A stretch of DNA of 64,000 bases from an uncultured Oscillospiraceae bacterium (GTDB lineage Bacteria; Bacillota; Clostridia; Oscillospirales; Ruminococcaceae). The notes beneath the pieces were generated by a model. That model did not search any database. It was given only the letters and a program-made list of their open reading frames with translations, and was not told where the DNA came from. This document shows, one piece after another, positions 43,789-52,485 of this stretch. The position numbers and the translations under genes are program-made. Location of the stretch: assembly GCA_905197685.1 (NCBI GenBank), contig CAJJZS010000001.1, positions 62,001-126,000 on the forward strand, read 5' to 3'. The first letter of the stretch is position 1. The number at the start of each line of letters is the position of its first letter.

Positions 43789-44865
43789 ATGAACGACAAC
43801 AAAATGTGGGCTCTTGTAAAGGAAAAGGCAGCTCCCGGACTCGCTCTGAAAAGAGTGGATATTCCGGAAGTCGGCACAAACGACGTTAAGATTAAAATCC
43901 ATAAAACCGCTATCTGCGGTACAGACGTACATATTTACCAGTGGAACGAATGGGCACAGCACACCATCGCTGTTGGTCAGACCGCAGGTCACGAATATGT
44001 CGGTGAAATCGTAGAAGTAGGCGAAGGTGTAGAAGGCTTTAAAGTCGGCGACATCGTTTCCGGCGAAGGTCACATCACCTGCGGAACCTGCCGTAACTGT
44101 CTGGAAGGTCACAAAGAAAACTGCCAGAACGCAAAAGGTGTCGGTGTAAATCGCGACGGCTGCTTTGCAGAATATTTGGTTATCCCTTCTTCCAACGTAT
44201 GGCCGACCAACCCGAACATTCCGGAAGAAATGTACGCTATCTTTGATCCGTTCGGCAACGCTACCCACACCGCTCTGTCCTACAATATGCTCGGTGAAGA
44301 CGTTCTGATTACCGGCGCAGGTCCGATCGGTATCATGGCAGCAGCAATCGCTAAATTCTCCGGCGCAAGACACGTTGTAATTACCGACCTGAACGAATAT
44401 CGTCTGGATTTGGCAAAGAAACTGGGCGCAACCAGAACCGTTAACCTGACAAAAGAAAAGATTTCCGATGTTATGAAAGAACTGGGTATGAAAGAAGGCT
44501 TCGACGTTGGTCTGGAAATGTCCGGTGCAGCTCCGGCTCTCAACGATATGATCGCTAACATGAGACATGGCGGAAACATCGCTCTGCTGGGTCTTCAGAA
44601 ACCGGGCGTTGGCGTAAACTGGGAAACCGTTATCTGGAACGGTCTGAACATCCGCGGCATCTACGGACGCAAAGTTTGGGATACTTGGTACAAGATGACC
44701 ACCATGCTGGAAGCAGGTCTTGATATTTCCGGCATTATCACCCACAGAATGAACATCAAAGACTACAAGAAGGGCTTTGACGCTATGATTTCCGGTCAGT
44801 CCGGTAAAGTAATCCTCAACTGGGAAGATATCGACAAACTGGAAGCACAGTCCCAGGATTGCTAA
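43789..44865 (+). CDS. tdh: L-threonine 3-dehydrogenase
   Basis: 358 residues, zinc alcohol-dehydrogenase superfamily. Catalytic zinc ligand Cys43 in AICGTDVHIY, TAGHEYVGEIV, structural zinc cysteines CGTCRNC...C (about 100-115), GVGVNRDGCFAEYLVIP and NAD site GAGPIG. Very close to E. coli Tdh over its length. It oxidises threonine to 2-amino-3-ketobutyrate, which the next gene cleaves. Strong ribosome site GAAAGGGAGAG. Cotranscribed with kbl. Confidence 0.96.
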   Translation: MNDNKMWALVKEKAAPGLALKRVDIPEVGTNDVKIKIHKTAICGTDVHIYQWNEWAQHTIAVGQTAGHEYVGEIVEVGEGVEGFKVGDIVSGEGHITCGTCRNCLEGHKENCQNAKGVGVNRDGCFAEYLVIPSSNVWPTNPNIPEEMYAIFDPFGNATHTALSYNMLGEDVLITGAGPIGIMAAAIAKFSGARHVVITDLNEYRLDLAKKLGATRTVNLTKEKISDVMKELGMKEGFDVGLEMSGAAPALNDMIANMRHGGNIALLGLQKPGVGVNWETVIWNGLNIRGIYGRKVWDTWYKMTTMLEAGLDISGIITHRMNIKDYKKGFDAMISGQSGKVILNWEDIDKLEAQSQDC

Positions 44866-44903
44866 TCCGATAATGTAACTAATAAGAAAGGGTTGATTTA
44901 GAA

Positions 44904-46100
44904 ATGGCACGTAAAAATGACATTCTGAGCATCTACACCAAAGAAGTAGAAGACATTAAAGCAGCAGGTCTTTTCAAAGGTGAGGTTCCGATCGTATCCG
45001 CACAGAGCGCAAAAGTAAAACTGGAAGACGGAAGAACCGTTATCAATATGTGCGCAAACAACTACCTGGGTCTTGGCGACAACCAGAGACTGATTGACGC
45101 TGCAAAGAGAACCTATGATGAAAGAGGCTACGGTGTTGCTTCCGTTCGTTTCATCTGCGGTACACAGGATATCCACAAACAGCTTGAAAAGAAAATTTCC
45201 GGCTTCCTGGGTACAGATGATACCATTCTGTACTCTTCCTGCTTCGATGCAAACGGCGGTCTGTTTGAAACAATCCTGACAGCTGACGATGCTGTTATCA
45301 GCGATGAACTCAACCACGCTTCCATCATCGACGGCGTTCGTCTTTGCAAAGCAAAGAGATTCCGTTACAAAAACAACAACATGGAAGACCTCGAAGCAAA
45401 ACTGAAAGAAGCTGACGAAGCAGGCGCAAGAATCAAACTGATTGCTACCGACGGCGTATTCTCCATGGACGGTATCATCTGCAACCTGAAAGGTGTTTGC
45501 GACCTGGCAGATAAATACAACGCTCTGGTTATGGTTGATGACAGCCACGCAGTTGGTTTCGTAGGCAAACACGGTCGCGGCACTGCTGAACATTGCGGTG
45601 TAGAGGGTCGTGTTGATATCATCACCGGCACACTGGGTAAAGCTCTCGGCGGCGCATCCGGCGGTTACACTTCCGGACGCAAAGAAATCATCGACCTTCT
45701 CAGACAGAGAAGCCGTCCATACCTGTTCTCTAACTCTCTGGCTCCTGCCATCGCAGGCGCAAGCATCGAGATGTTCAATATGCTCGAAGAAAGCACCGAG
45801 CTGCGTGACCATCTGGAAGAAACCACTGCTTACTACCGCGATTTGCTGGTAAAAGAAGGTTTCGACATTATCCCGGGCACACATCCATGCGTACCTGTTA
45901 TGATGTATGACGAAGTAAAAGCAGCTAAATTTGCAGAACGTATGAGAGCAAAAGGCGTTTACGTTGTAGCATTCTCTTATCCGGTTGTTCCAAAGGGCAG
46001 AGCAAGAATCCGTACACAGGTTTGCGCTAGCCACACCAAGGAAGACATTGACTTTATCGTTAAATGCTTCAAAGAAGTAAGAGAGGAAATGGGCGAATAA
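44904..46100 (+). CDS. kbl: 2-amino-3-ketobutyrate CoA ligase (glycine C-acetyltransferase)
   Basis: 398 residues, alpha-oxoamine synthase family of PLP enzymes. PLP lysine K246 in TGTLGKALGGASGG, with NYLGLGDN, FDANGG and DDSHAVGFVGKHGRG. It splits aminoketobutyrate with CoA into glycine and acetyl-CoA. Directly after tdh (38 nt). Together they degrade threonine to acetyl-CoA and glycine. Confidence 0.96.
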   Translation: MARKNDILSIYTKEVEDIKAAGLFKGEVPIVSAQSAKVKLEDGRTVINMCANNYLGLGDNQRLIDAAKRTYDERGYGVASVRFICGTQDIHKQLEKKISGFLGTDDTILYSSCFDANGGLFETILTADDAVISDELNHASIIDGVRLCKAKRFRYKNNNMEDLEAKLKEADEAGARIKLIATDGVFSMDGIICNLKGVCDLADKYNALVMVDDSHAVGFVGKHGRGTAEHCGVEGRVDIITGTLGKALGGASGGYTSGRKEIIDLLRQRSRPYLFSNSLAPAIAGASIEMFNMLEESTELRDHLEETTAYYRDLLVKEGFDIIPGTHPCVPVMMYDEVKAAKFAERMRAKGVYVVAFSYPVVPKGRARIRTQVCASHTKEDIDFIVKCFKEVREEMGE

Positions 46101-46123
46101 TTTCCCCGTTTTACTCAAATGAT

Positions 46124-46165
46124 AACAAGCAGGGGTCGGGCATTTGCCCGACCCCTGCTTGTTTT
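46124..46165 (+). terminator. Rho-independent terminator of tdh-kbl
   Basis: An 18-bp perfect GC-rich stem (46124-46141 with 46146-46163), loop ATTT, then T's. Confidence 0.9.
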
Positions 46166-46197
46166 AAAGGAGAAGGTATGAAGACAAGAACTTGTTG

Positions 46198-46455
46198 TTA
46201 AGCGGCAGAACGGGTGCGTTTAAGCAGCTTTGCAAGGCGATCTAACAAAAGCAGTGTTGCCAAAGCGGCGGTCAGCATAGCGGCAGCCTGCAACGAAAAG
46301 GTACCGTCTGCGACGGTTCTGATAACGGCAATTCCTGTAATCAAAAGATACAAACCGGTGGGCAAATAGCGAAATAAGCGAAAATTGTTTTTTGAGAAAA
46401 ACCACTGAGCCAAACATAACAAAGAAAACAGAGCGATTAACAAAACGGTAGACAT
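46198..46455 (-). CDS. Small membrane protein, unknown function
   Basis: 85 residues from ATG 46455 behind AGAGGT. Three hydrophobic segments: STVLLIALFSLLCLAQWFF, YLPTGLYLLITGIAVI and LQAAAMLTAALATLLLL, ending in a basic tail (KLLKRTRSAA). The family is not recognised. It precedes a second small membrane gene on the same strand. Confidence 0.65.
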   Translation of the reverse strand: MSTVLLIALFSLLCLAQWFFSKNNFRLFRYLPTGLYLLITGIAVIRTVADGTFSLQAAAMLTAALATLLLLDRLAKLLKRTRSAA

Positions 46456-46559
46456 AGACGATACCTCTTTTCTTTTTAAAATTAAAAAATATTTTTCCAA
46501 AATCATTCGTTGTTCCTGTTATCTATAACGAAGAAGAGTGGAGAAATACAACAAAAAAA

Positions 46560-46787
46560 TCAAGATTTTTGCTTTTTTGTTAAAATTGCTAAAATAATGA
46601 GAATAACAGCAGCAACAATAACAAAGAAAACACCTTGTAAACAAAGATTTAGATACCAGGGAGCAGACTGTACTTGGTAAATTTCGGGATAAAGCCGATA
46701 ATGTCGATATTGGCAAAGCCCGCTTCCCAAAAACAGACCTGTCAGAAAAACAAGCGTCATACGCAAAAAATAAATTATTTTTTTCAT
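46560..46787 (-). CDS. Small membrane protein, unknown function
   Basis: 75 residues from ATG 46787, with AAGGTG 7 nt before it. Two hydrophobic helices (IIYFLRMTLVFLTGLFLGSG and GVFFVIVAAVILIILAIL) flank a polar, Tyr-rich middle (CQYRHYRLYPEIYQV). It follows the sigma-factor partner gene by 26 nt and is probably in that operon. Function unknown. Confidence 0.68.
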   Translation of the reverse strand: MKKIIYFLRMTLVFLTGLFLGSGLCQYRHYRLYPEIYQVQSAPWYLNLCLQGVFFVIVAAVILIILAILTKKQKS

Positions 46788-46813
46788 CAGAATCACCTTT
46801 TGGTTTTGGTAAA

Positions 46814-47605
46814 CTAATATAAACTTTCTGCCATTTTTATGATTTCTTTTTTGCAGACAGGACCTGAAATCAGATAAATATAGCGCTCATCATGCCAGAT
46901 TAAGGAGGTGTGTCCTTTTAAATCTCCGCGATATTTGGTGTACAGCAAAGCGTCATAACCGTTGACAGAAACAGATTCGCTCATACAGTCCTCGGTATCC
47001 AAAAGGACAGAGGTGCTGAACTCCATACAGCTGTATGAGAGGATATAGGGGGAATCCGGAGATTCATAGACAATATTGCCCTGTCCGGAGATAAAGTCAT
47101 AAGCGACCTCCTCAAATCTGTCCGGAAGGTAGGAAGGAGCGCGAAAGTCCGCTTCGGTCAAAGGAGGAATCTCCTGCGGCATTTTGCCGAACATATCCTC
47201 CATATGAAACTGAGTAGAGCGCTCGTAAGAACGGACAATCAGGTTGACAACGTTCAGTTTCACCGCATCCACCGAGAAAAACAGAACGGTAAAGCTCGCC
47301 ATAGCGACGATTGCAAGGGCGGCGGCGCGTTTTCCGAAATTTTTTATCCGGCGCGCAGCGTGAAGGCGGTTTTGCTGCTTTTTTTGCTCTTGCAGCAGAG
47401 CGGAAAACTGCAAGTCCAGAGAAGAAAAATCGTGGTCCGGAATTTGTTCTTCCTCTTCGGTCCATTTGGAAAAGGCGTCTGCCTGTTTTTTTGCGTGTTC
47501 GACGGAAAGCTCCTTTAAAAGAAGCAGGTCATATTCGTGCTGTATCTGATCAAGATCATCTTCAAAAGAAGTTTGGCGTTCAGAATAATCCTTGTCAGAT
47601 TTCAT
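46814..47605 (-). CDS. Membrane-anchored sigma-factor partner with DUF4367-like C-terminal domain
   Basis: 263 residues from ATG 47605, which overlaps the end of the sigma gene. A cytoplasmic N-terminal part (about 1-85, Glu/Gln-rich, helical) leads to one membrane helix (about 88-110) and an external domain with YLPDRFEEVAYDF, VNGYDALLYTK and SLIWHDERYIYLISG, as in DUF4367 proteins often paired with ECF sigma factors. It is a likely anti-sigma factor, but no zinc HxxxCxxC motif is seen. Confidence 0.78.
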   Translation of the reverse strand: MKSDKDYSERQTSFEDDLDQIQHEYDLLLLKELSVEHAKKQADAFSKWTEEEEQIPDHDFSSLDLQFSALLQEQKKQQNRLHAARRIKNFGKRAAALAIVAMASFTVLFFSVDAVKLNVVNLIVRSYERSTQFHMEDMFGKMPQEIPPLTEADFRAPSYLPDRFEEVAYDFISGQGNIVYESPDSPYILSYSCMEFSTSVLLDTEDCMSESVSVNGYDALLYTKYRGDLKGHTSLIWHDERYIYLISGPVCKKEIIKMAESLY

Positions 47606-48158
47606 TGGGTGGTTCCCCCTCCTTTCCGGCATACTGTTTTTTCAATGCTTTTAAAGCGCGGTGAATCACAACCCGCACACTGGCGGCTTTGATTCCCATA
47701 ACGCTGGCAATCTCCTCATCGGACATATTGTACAGAAATTTCATGGTCAACACATCGCGGTAAGAATCATGCAGTTCGGACAGATGCTGTTTGAGTTCGT
47801 CATATTCGCACTGCCGCAAAAGATATTCTTCGGGAGTGTCCTGAAGATCGGGCAAAAAATCCTCCAACTCATGAAGAACGGTCTGAGGGCGGCTTTTTTG
47901 TTGGCGAAAGATGGTGTATGAAAGGTTTCTTACCATAATGACGAAATAGGCTTTGGTTTTGTTACAGTCCAAAGAGGAAATTAAGTCAATTTTTTCAATC
48001 GCTTTGGTGAAAACACTTTGAACTACATCATCGGCAAGATGTTCGTCATGTAAAATTTTATATGCGTACCGCCAAAGGGGAGCTTTATATTCCCGATAAA
48101 GCTGCTCAATCAAGAGAAGCGGGTCTTGTTGTTTGTGCGGACGCAAAAATTGCAGCAT
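47595..48158 (-). CDS. RNA polymerase sigma factor, ECF type
   Basis: 187 residues. Region 2 includes LYREYKAPLWRYAYKILHDEHLADDVVQSVFTKA; region 4 has YRDVLTMKFLYNMSDEEIASVMGIKAASVRVVIHRALKAL with a helix-turn-helix. It should direct RNA polymerase to a small regulon in response to a signal held by the membrane partner. The partner gene overlaps its end by 11 nt, a typical sigma/anti-sigma arrangement. The start ATG is behind AAAGGAGAGG. Confidence 0.9.
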   Translation of the reverse strand: MLQFLRPHKQQDPLLLIEQLYREYKAPLWRYAYKILHDEHLADDVVQSVFTKAIEKIDLISSLDCNKTKAYFVIMVRNLSYTIFRQQKSRPQTVLHELEDFLPDLQDTPEEYLLRQCEYDELKQHLSELHDSYRDVLTMKFLYNMSDEEIASVMGIKAASVRVVIHRALKALKKQYAGKEGEPPNEI

Positions 48159-48350
48159 ATTATCCTCTCCTTTCCGAAAGAAATTCTACAACTTTAATTA
48201 TAAGTGTAACGGATAATTGTAAAAAATACAATAGGAAATATGTCAAATAAAATAGAAGATAAAGGTGTGAAAATTGGAAGAATAGATAATAATCGACAAA
48301 AATCGAGTATTTTTACACAAAAAGGAGAGGAAAAAAACCTCCCGATTCAG

Positions 48351-48379
48351 TTGAAGCGGGAAAAACAGTATGTTATAAT
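48351..48379 (+). promoter_or_regulatory. Promoter of the flotillin-like locus
   Basis: TTGAAG (48351-48356), a 17-bp spacer and TATAAT (48374-48379). The remaining divergent 302-bp gap (48159-48460) is AT-rich, with no gene I can support. Confidence 0.7.
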
Positions 48380-48460
48380 AGGCTAAACGAAAAGAAATAA
48401 ATTTTTAATTGAATTTGGAAAAACTATCGTTTAAATTGATGAAAAAGGAGCGAAATTGCT

Positions 48461-49717
48461 ATGGGACTAATCAAAGCGATGATGCACAGCATCGGGGGCA
48501 GCTTTGCCGACCAGTGGCTGGAATATATTCGGGCAGGCAGAATGGATAATAAAACGGTGATGGCGCCGGGGGTTAAGGTACGAGGAAAAGAAAAACGGGA
48601 TACCAACACAAGAGGAAGCGCAGAATTTATCAGCGACGGCTCCTTGATTGAGGTCGGAGTCAACCAGTTTATGATTTTGACAGATGGGGGAAGAATTGTC
48701 GATTTCAGCGCAGAACCGGGATATTACAGGGTTAGTAATGAAAAGGCGCCTTCGATGTTCAGCGGACCCTTTTCCAATCTTGTGCAGGAGAGCTTTGAGC
48801 GATTTCGTTTCGGAGGAGTTCCTTCTTCCTCGCAGAAGGTTTATTTTATCAATCTTCAGGAAATTCAGGAGATTGCTTTCGGTACGCCGAATCCCATCAA
48901 CTATTTTGACAACTTTTATAATGCGGAATTATATCTGCGGACAAACGGATATTTTTCTGTAAAAATCACCGACCCGATTCGTTTTTATGCCGAAGCCATT
49001 CCTAAAAATCAGGATTATGTTACCATACAAGACCTTCAAAAGCTGTACATTTCCGAGTTTTTAACTGCGTTCCAAACCGCAGTAAATAAAATGTCGGTGG
49101 ATGGAATCCGAATTTCTCATGTTGCTTCTAAAGCGATGGAGCTGGCACAATATATGGGGGAAGTTTTGGACGAATCCTGGAACGAAAAACGCGGCATGAA
49201 GATAGAATCGGTAGGAATTAACAGCATTTCCTATGACGAATCCTCCAAACAGCTGATTGAGCTGCGTAACAAGGGCGCGATGCTCTCCGATCCGACCATT
49301 CGGGAAGGATATATTCAGGGGGCTGCTGCGCGGGGATTGGAAGCTGCGGGAGCAAATTCTTCGGGCGCGTCTGCCGGATTTTTTAACATGAATCTCGGAA
49401 CACAGCAGGCGGGCAGTTTCCTTTCTGCAGCAGGGCAGAATAATCGGGAACAGGCGCAGAAAATGCAGCAGCAAAGCGCACAGGAGGGTTGGACTTGCAG
49501 CTGCGGAGCAAAGAACAGCGGCAAATTCTGCATGGAATGTGGAAAACCGAAACCTGCCAAGGAAGAATGGACCTGCGAGTGTGGGGCGAAAAACAGCGGC
49601 AAATTCTGTACCGAATGCGGAAAACCGAGACCTGTCCGCGCCTACTGTCCGAATTGCAGGAAACCGACTGACAGCGGGGCAAAATTCTGTCCGGAATGTG
49701 GGACAAAGCTCGGATAA
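48461..49717 (+). CDS. SPFH-domain (YdjI-like) protein with three zinc ribbons
   Basis: 418 residues. An N-terminal SPFH/virion-core-like domain (about 1-290; VKVRGKEKRDTN, GRIVDFSAEPGYYRVSNEKAPS, SVGINSISYDESSK) is followed by a Gln/Ala-rich linker and three zinc ribbons with CxCGxxN..FCxECG patterns. SPFH proteins scaffold membrane domains. B. subtilis YdjI is recruited by YdjG and YdjH; homologues of both lie just downstream, but no pspA homologue is present here. Confidence 0.88.
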   Translation: MGLIKAMMHSIGGSFADQWLEYIRAGRMDNKTVMAPGVKVRGKEKRDTNTRGSAEFISDGSLIEVGVNQFMILTDGGRIVDFSAEPGYYRVSNEKAPSMFSGPFSNLVQESFERFRFGGVPSSSQKVYFINLQEIQEIAFGTPNPINYFDNFYNAELYLRTNGYFSVKITDPIRFYAEAIPKNQDYVTIQDLQKLYISEFLTAFQTAVNKMSVDGIRISHVASKAMELAQYMGEVLDESWNEKRGMKIESVGINSISYDESSKQLIELRNKGAMLSDPTIREGYIQGAAARGLEAAGANSSGASAGFFNMNLGTQQAGSFLSAAGQNNREQAQKMQQQSAQEGWTCSCGAKNSGKFCMECGKPKPAKEEWTCECGAKNSGKFCTECGKPRPVRAYCPNCRKPTDSGAKFCPECGTKLG

Positions 49718-49742
49718 TCCGGAGGAAGAATGAGAGGAAAAT

Positions 49743-50792
49743 ATGGAAGTTTTAAGCTACCAATGCTCAAATTGCGGCGCGCCGTTAGAGTTTAACAGCG
49801 AAACGCAAAACTGGGACTGCAAATTTTGTTTAAGCTCCTTTACCTTAGAAGATTTAGAAGATTTTGATAAAAAGCAGCAGAAAGAGGAAGAGGAGGAAGA
49901 AGAACAGCAAGCGGGGGAAGGGGCAAAAAAATGTTATTATTGCCCCAACTGCGGCGCAGAACTGGTGACGGACGAAAGTACCGTTGCCACTTTCTGTACC
50001 TTTTGCGGAAATCCCAGCGTTTTAACCAAAGAGTTAGATGGAGAATTTCAGCCGGAGCGCCTGATTCCGTTTCAAATCAATAAGGAACAGGCGCAGGAGG
50101 AGCTGTACCGTCTGTGCAGGAAAAAACCGCTTCTTCCCAAAGATTTCACTGACAAAGCGCATATTGAAAAAGTTTCGGGAATTTATGTTCCGTTTTGGTT
50201 GAGTGACTGTTATGTGGACGCTTCTATTGAGGGAACGGGAGAAATTGTTAAAACATGGCGCAGGGGGGATACCCAATACACAAAGGTCAGTGTATACCGT
50301 TTGGAACGCAGCGGCGCGCTGACCTACCACAATCTTCCCACAGACGCTTCCCGCAAGATGGACGATAAAATGATGGACGCTTTGGAGCCTTTTTCTTACC
50401 GCCAGCTCAGAAAATTCCATACCGGCTATCTGTCGGGATATTTTGCGCAGCGGTATGATGTCGGTAAGGAGGAATCTCAGCAGAGAATTAAGGAACGAAT
50501 CGAAAAAAGCGCGGAAGAAAAACTGAGAAACAGCTGTATGGGATATTCTTCGGTGCAGATTACCTCAAAAAATGTGGATATTTTAAAGTCGCAGCAGCAA
50601 TATGTTATGCTGCCTGTTTGGCTTTTGTACACAAAATATAAGGAAAAAGATTATCTGTTTGCAATCAACGGTCAAACGGGAAAAATGGTGGGGGATTTGC
50701 CGATGAGTATTCCGAAAATTTTCGCCTTTGCGGGATTGATTACGGCGATCACAACAATTTTGGGGACGATCGGAGGGTTGCTGCTGTGTTAA
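49743..50792 (+). CDS. YdjG-like zinc-ribbon membrane protein
   Basis: 349 residues. The N-terminus carries two zinc ribbons (CSNCGAPL...CKFC at about 8-29; CPNCGAEL...CTFCGNPS at about 67-91) with a Glu-rich run between them. A cytoplasmic beta-domain follows (IPFQINKEQAQEELYRLC, GIYVPFWLSDCYVDASIEGTGE), then a single C-terminal membrane helix. The layout matches YdjG-type TFIIB-zinc-ribbon proteins. It overlaps the next gene by 7 nt. Confidence 0.85.
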   Translation: MEVLSYQCSNCGAPLEFNSETQNWDCKFCLSSFTLEDLEDFDKKQQKEEEEEEEQQAGEGAKKCYYCPNCGAELVTDESTVATFCTFCGNPSVLTKELDGEFQPERLIPFQINKEQAQEELYRLCRKKPLLPKDFTDKAHIEKVSGIYVPFWLSDCYVDASIEGTGEIVKTWRRGDTQYTKVSVYRLERSGALTYHNLPTDASRKMDDKMMDALEPFSYRQLRKFHTGYLSGYFAQRYDVGKEESQQRIKERIEKSAEEKLRNSCMGYSSVQITSKNVDILKSQQQYVMLPVWLLYTKYKEKDYLFAINGQTGKMVGDLPMSIPKIFAFAGLITAITTILGTIGGLLLC

Positions 50793-51589
50793 ATTTGAGA
50801 TGGAAAAAGGCATTTACCCTTGTTGTTTCTTTTGTTTTGCTGTGGAGTTTTACCGTCCTTGTTTCGGCAGACACACCCGGTGGGGAAATCAGCCGACTGG
50901 GAACGGCAGGAGAGATGATTCTTCAGGACGGTGCGCAGCTGTTAAGCGAGTCGGAAAAACAGGAACTGACCGAGTACGGCAGTCGGGCAGCAGAAGAAAC
51001 CGGATTGCAAATTTTTGTCCGAACAACAAACAGCACCGACGGAAAAGAAATTCGGCTTTATTTGGCAGACGAGTATGAAAAAATGGGAAAAACCGACAAA
51101 CAGCCTGCCATCATGCTTTGTGTCGATATGGGGGCAAGGGAGGCAGCGGTTGTTACCAGTCAGGCGAGTTTGTCCTATTTTCCGGTCAGCAAAACCAATG
51201 AGATGAATGACGCGGTATTAAATAGGCTGTCCGATGGCGAATATGCCGAAGCGGTGGAACAATTTTTAAAGGACAGCCGCGATGCGGTTATAAACTACGG
51301 GGTAAAGCCGGTCGGAAAAATCGTGCTGATTTCTTTCGGAGCAGGATTGCTGATTGCGTTGATTGCGGTGGGAGTAATGGTTTATGCTCACCCGAAAGTT
51401 TCAAACAGTCAGGTTTCCGCCTCCCGATATTTAAAAGGAAAGGTACAGATTTATCGACGGGAGGATCGGTTTCTCAGTACGCATACAACGCACAGAACGA
51501 TTGAAAAAAACAACGGAGGTTCCAGTTCGGGCGGCAGCTTTTCCAGTTCGTCCGGAGGCAGTTACAGCGGCAGTTCGGGGAAATTTTAA
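50786..51589 (+). CDS. TPM-domain membrane protein (YdjH/YgcG-like)
   Basis: 267 residues from GTG 50786, with GGAGGG upstream. Signal peptide (about 1-28), an extracytoplasmic TPM domain (LLSESEKQELTEYGSRAAEETGL, PAIMLCVDMGAREAAV), one membrane helix (about 178-197) and a C-terminal Ser/Gly-rich tail (SSSGGSYSGSSGKF). TPM proteins often partner membrane scaffolds. With the two genes before it, it forms a ydjI-ydjG-ydjH-like unit. Confidence 0.87.
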   Translation: MLNLRWKKAFTLVVSFVLLWSFTVLVSADTPGGEISRLGTAGEMILQDGAQLLSESEKQELTEYGSRAAEETGLQIFVRTTNSTDGKEIRLYLADEYEKMGKTDKQPAIMLCVDMGAREAAVVTSQASLSYFPVSKTNEMNDAVLNRLSDGEYAEAVEQFLKDSRDAVINYGVKPVGKIVLISFGAGLLIALIAVGVMVYAHPKVSNSQVSASRYLKGKVQIYRREDRFLSTHTTHRTIEKNNGGSSSGGSFSSSSGGSYSGSSGKF

Positions 51590-51628
51590 TCGCTGTCAAA
51601 CAGAACCCGCAGAAAAGGAGGAATTATT

Positions 51629-52378
51629 GTGGAAGAGAACAGAATGGAACAGATTAAGGCGCTTGCAAGGTATCTAAACTGTCCGTGCCGATATTTTCCG
51701 CCGGCAGAAGATGACAGAGAGCTGCGAAAGGCTTATGACGAAGCGGCAGAGCTGGGGAAACAGCATGGATTTGTTCCGGTTTTGATTGCGGTGGATTTTA
51801 CTTTGATTGAAACTTTGATGATGAATATTACCGGACAAGCCGAGGAACCGAGCAGAGAAGAGATTGATAATTATCGCAGCAGGATGCTTTCGCTTTCTTT
51901 GGCAGACGGAAAAACGGTGTTAAAACAAAGACTGGACGAATGGACGAAAGAATCGGAGCTTTGCATGGGTGAATTTTCCGGGCAAGGTCAATCGGAGCTG
52001 CAAACCGATTTTGAGGGATATTGGGATTATTTTAGTCAAAAAACACTTCCGATTGTGCTTGCAGAGATTCCGGTAAAGAATCCGTGGGAGGTTTTTGCAT
52101 ATCTGCCGTTCGGAGATTGGAACGAATGTCCGGATACGCCGGAGCTGATGTCGGTAGCAAAATATTGGTTTGAGCGTTACGGAGCCGTTCCTGCGGTGAT
52201 GACCCATGATGTATTGGAATTTATCCTGCCAAAGCCAATTACGCAGCAGGAAGCGCCTGAGGCGGCTTTGGAGCAGTATGGATTCTGTGTGGATATTGTC
52301 GAGCAGGGCACAGAAACAATCGGTGCGCTGGCGGATAGTTTATGTCGAAATTCTGTCTGGTATTTCTGGTGGGATTGA
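51629..52378 (+). CDS. DUF4253 protein
   Basis: 249 residues from GTG 51629, with AAAGGAGG 8 nt upstream. The C-terminal half has the DUF4253 signature: FGDWNECPDTPELMSVAKYW, GAVPAVMTHDVLEFILP and a final SVWYFWWD. Soluble; role unknown. It follows the flotillin-like genes by 39 nt on the same strand and shares their terminator. Confidence 0.87.
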   Translation: MEENRMEQIKALARYLNCPCRYFPPAEDDRELRKAYDEAAELGKQHGFVPVLIAVDFTLIETLMMNITGQAEEPSREEIDNYRSRMLSLSLADGKTVLKQRLDEWTKESELCMGEFSGQGQSELQTDFEGYWDYFSQKTLPIVLAEIPVKNPWEVFAYLPFGDWNECPDTPELMSVAKYWFERYGAVPAVMTHDVLEFILPKPITQQEAPEAALEQYGFCVDIVEQGTETIGALADSLCRNSVWYFWWD

Positions 52379-52393
52379 TAAAAATAAAAAAAG

Positions 52394-52438
52394 AAAAGAA
52401 GAACGGGGTTCGGTATTTCCGAACCCCGTTCTTCTTTT
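52394..52438. terminator. Strong rho-independent terminator
   Basis: A 20-bp perfect stem (52394-52413 with 52419-52438) around loop TATTT. Its A-rich and T-rich arms allow function in both directions, between the convergent DUF4253 and pruA genes. Confidence 0.88.
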
Positions 52439-52485
52439 GTGAGAATATCTTTGTTTTGAAAATGAGGAAGTCTGATTAAAAAACC

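Noticed and set aside
43714..46118. Two long antisense open frames opposite tdh and kbl
   Set aside because: The sense strand encodes two unmistakable enzymes; the antisense products are Phe/Cys-rich with no motifs. They are codon-bias shadows.
46519..46716. 65-codon minus-strand frame overlapping the 75-residue membrane gene
   Set aside because: No ribosome site, and it overlaps a better-supported frame that has one.
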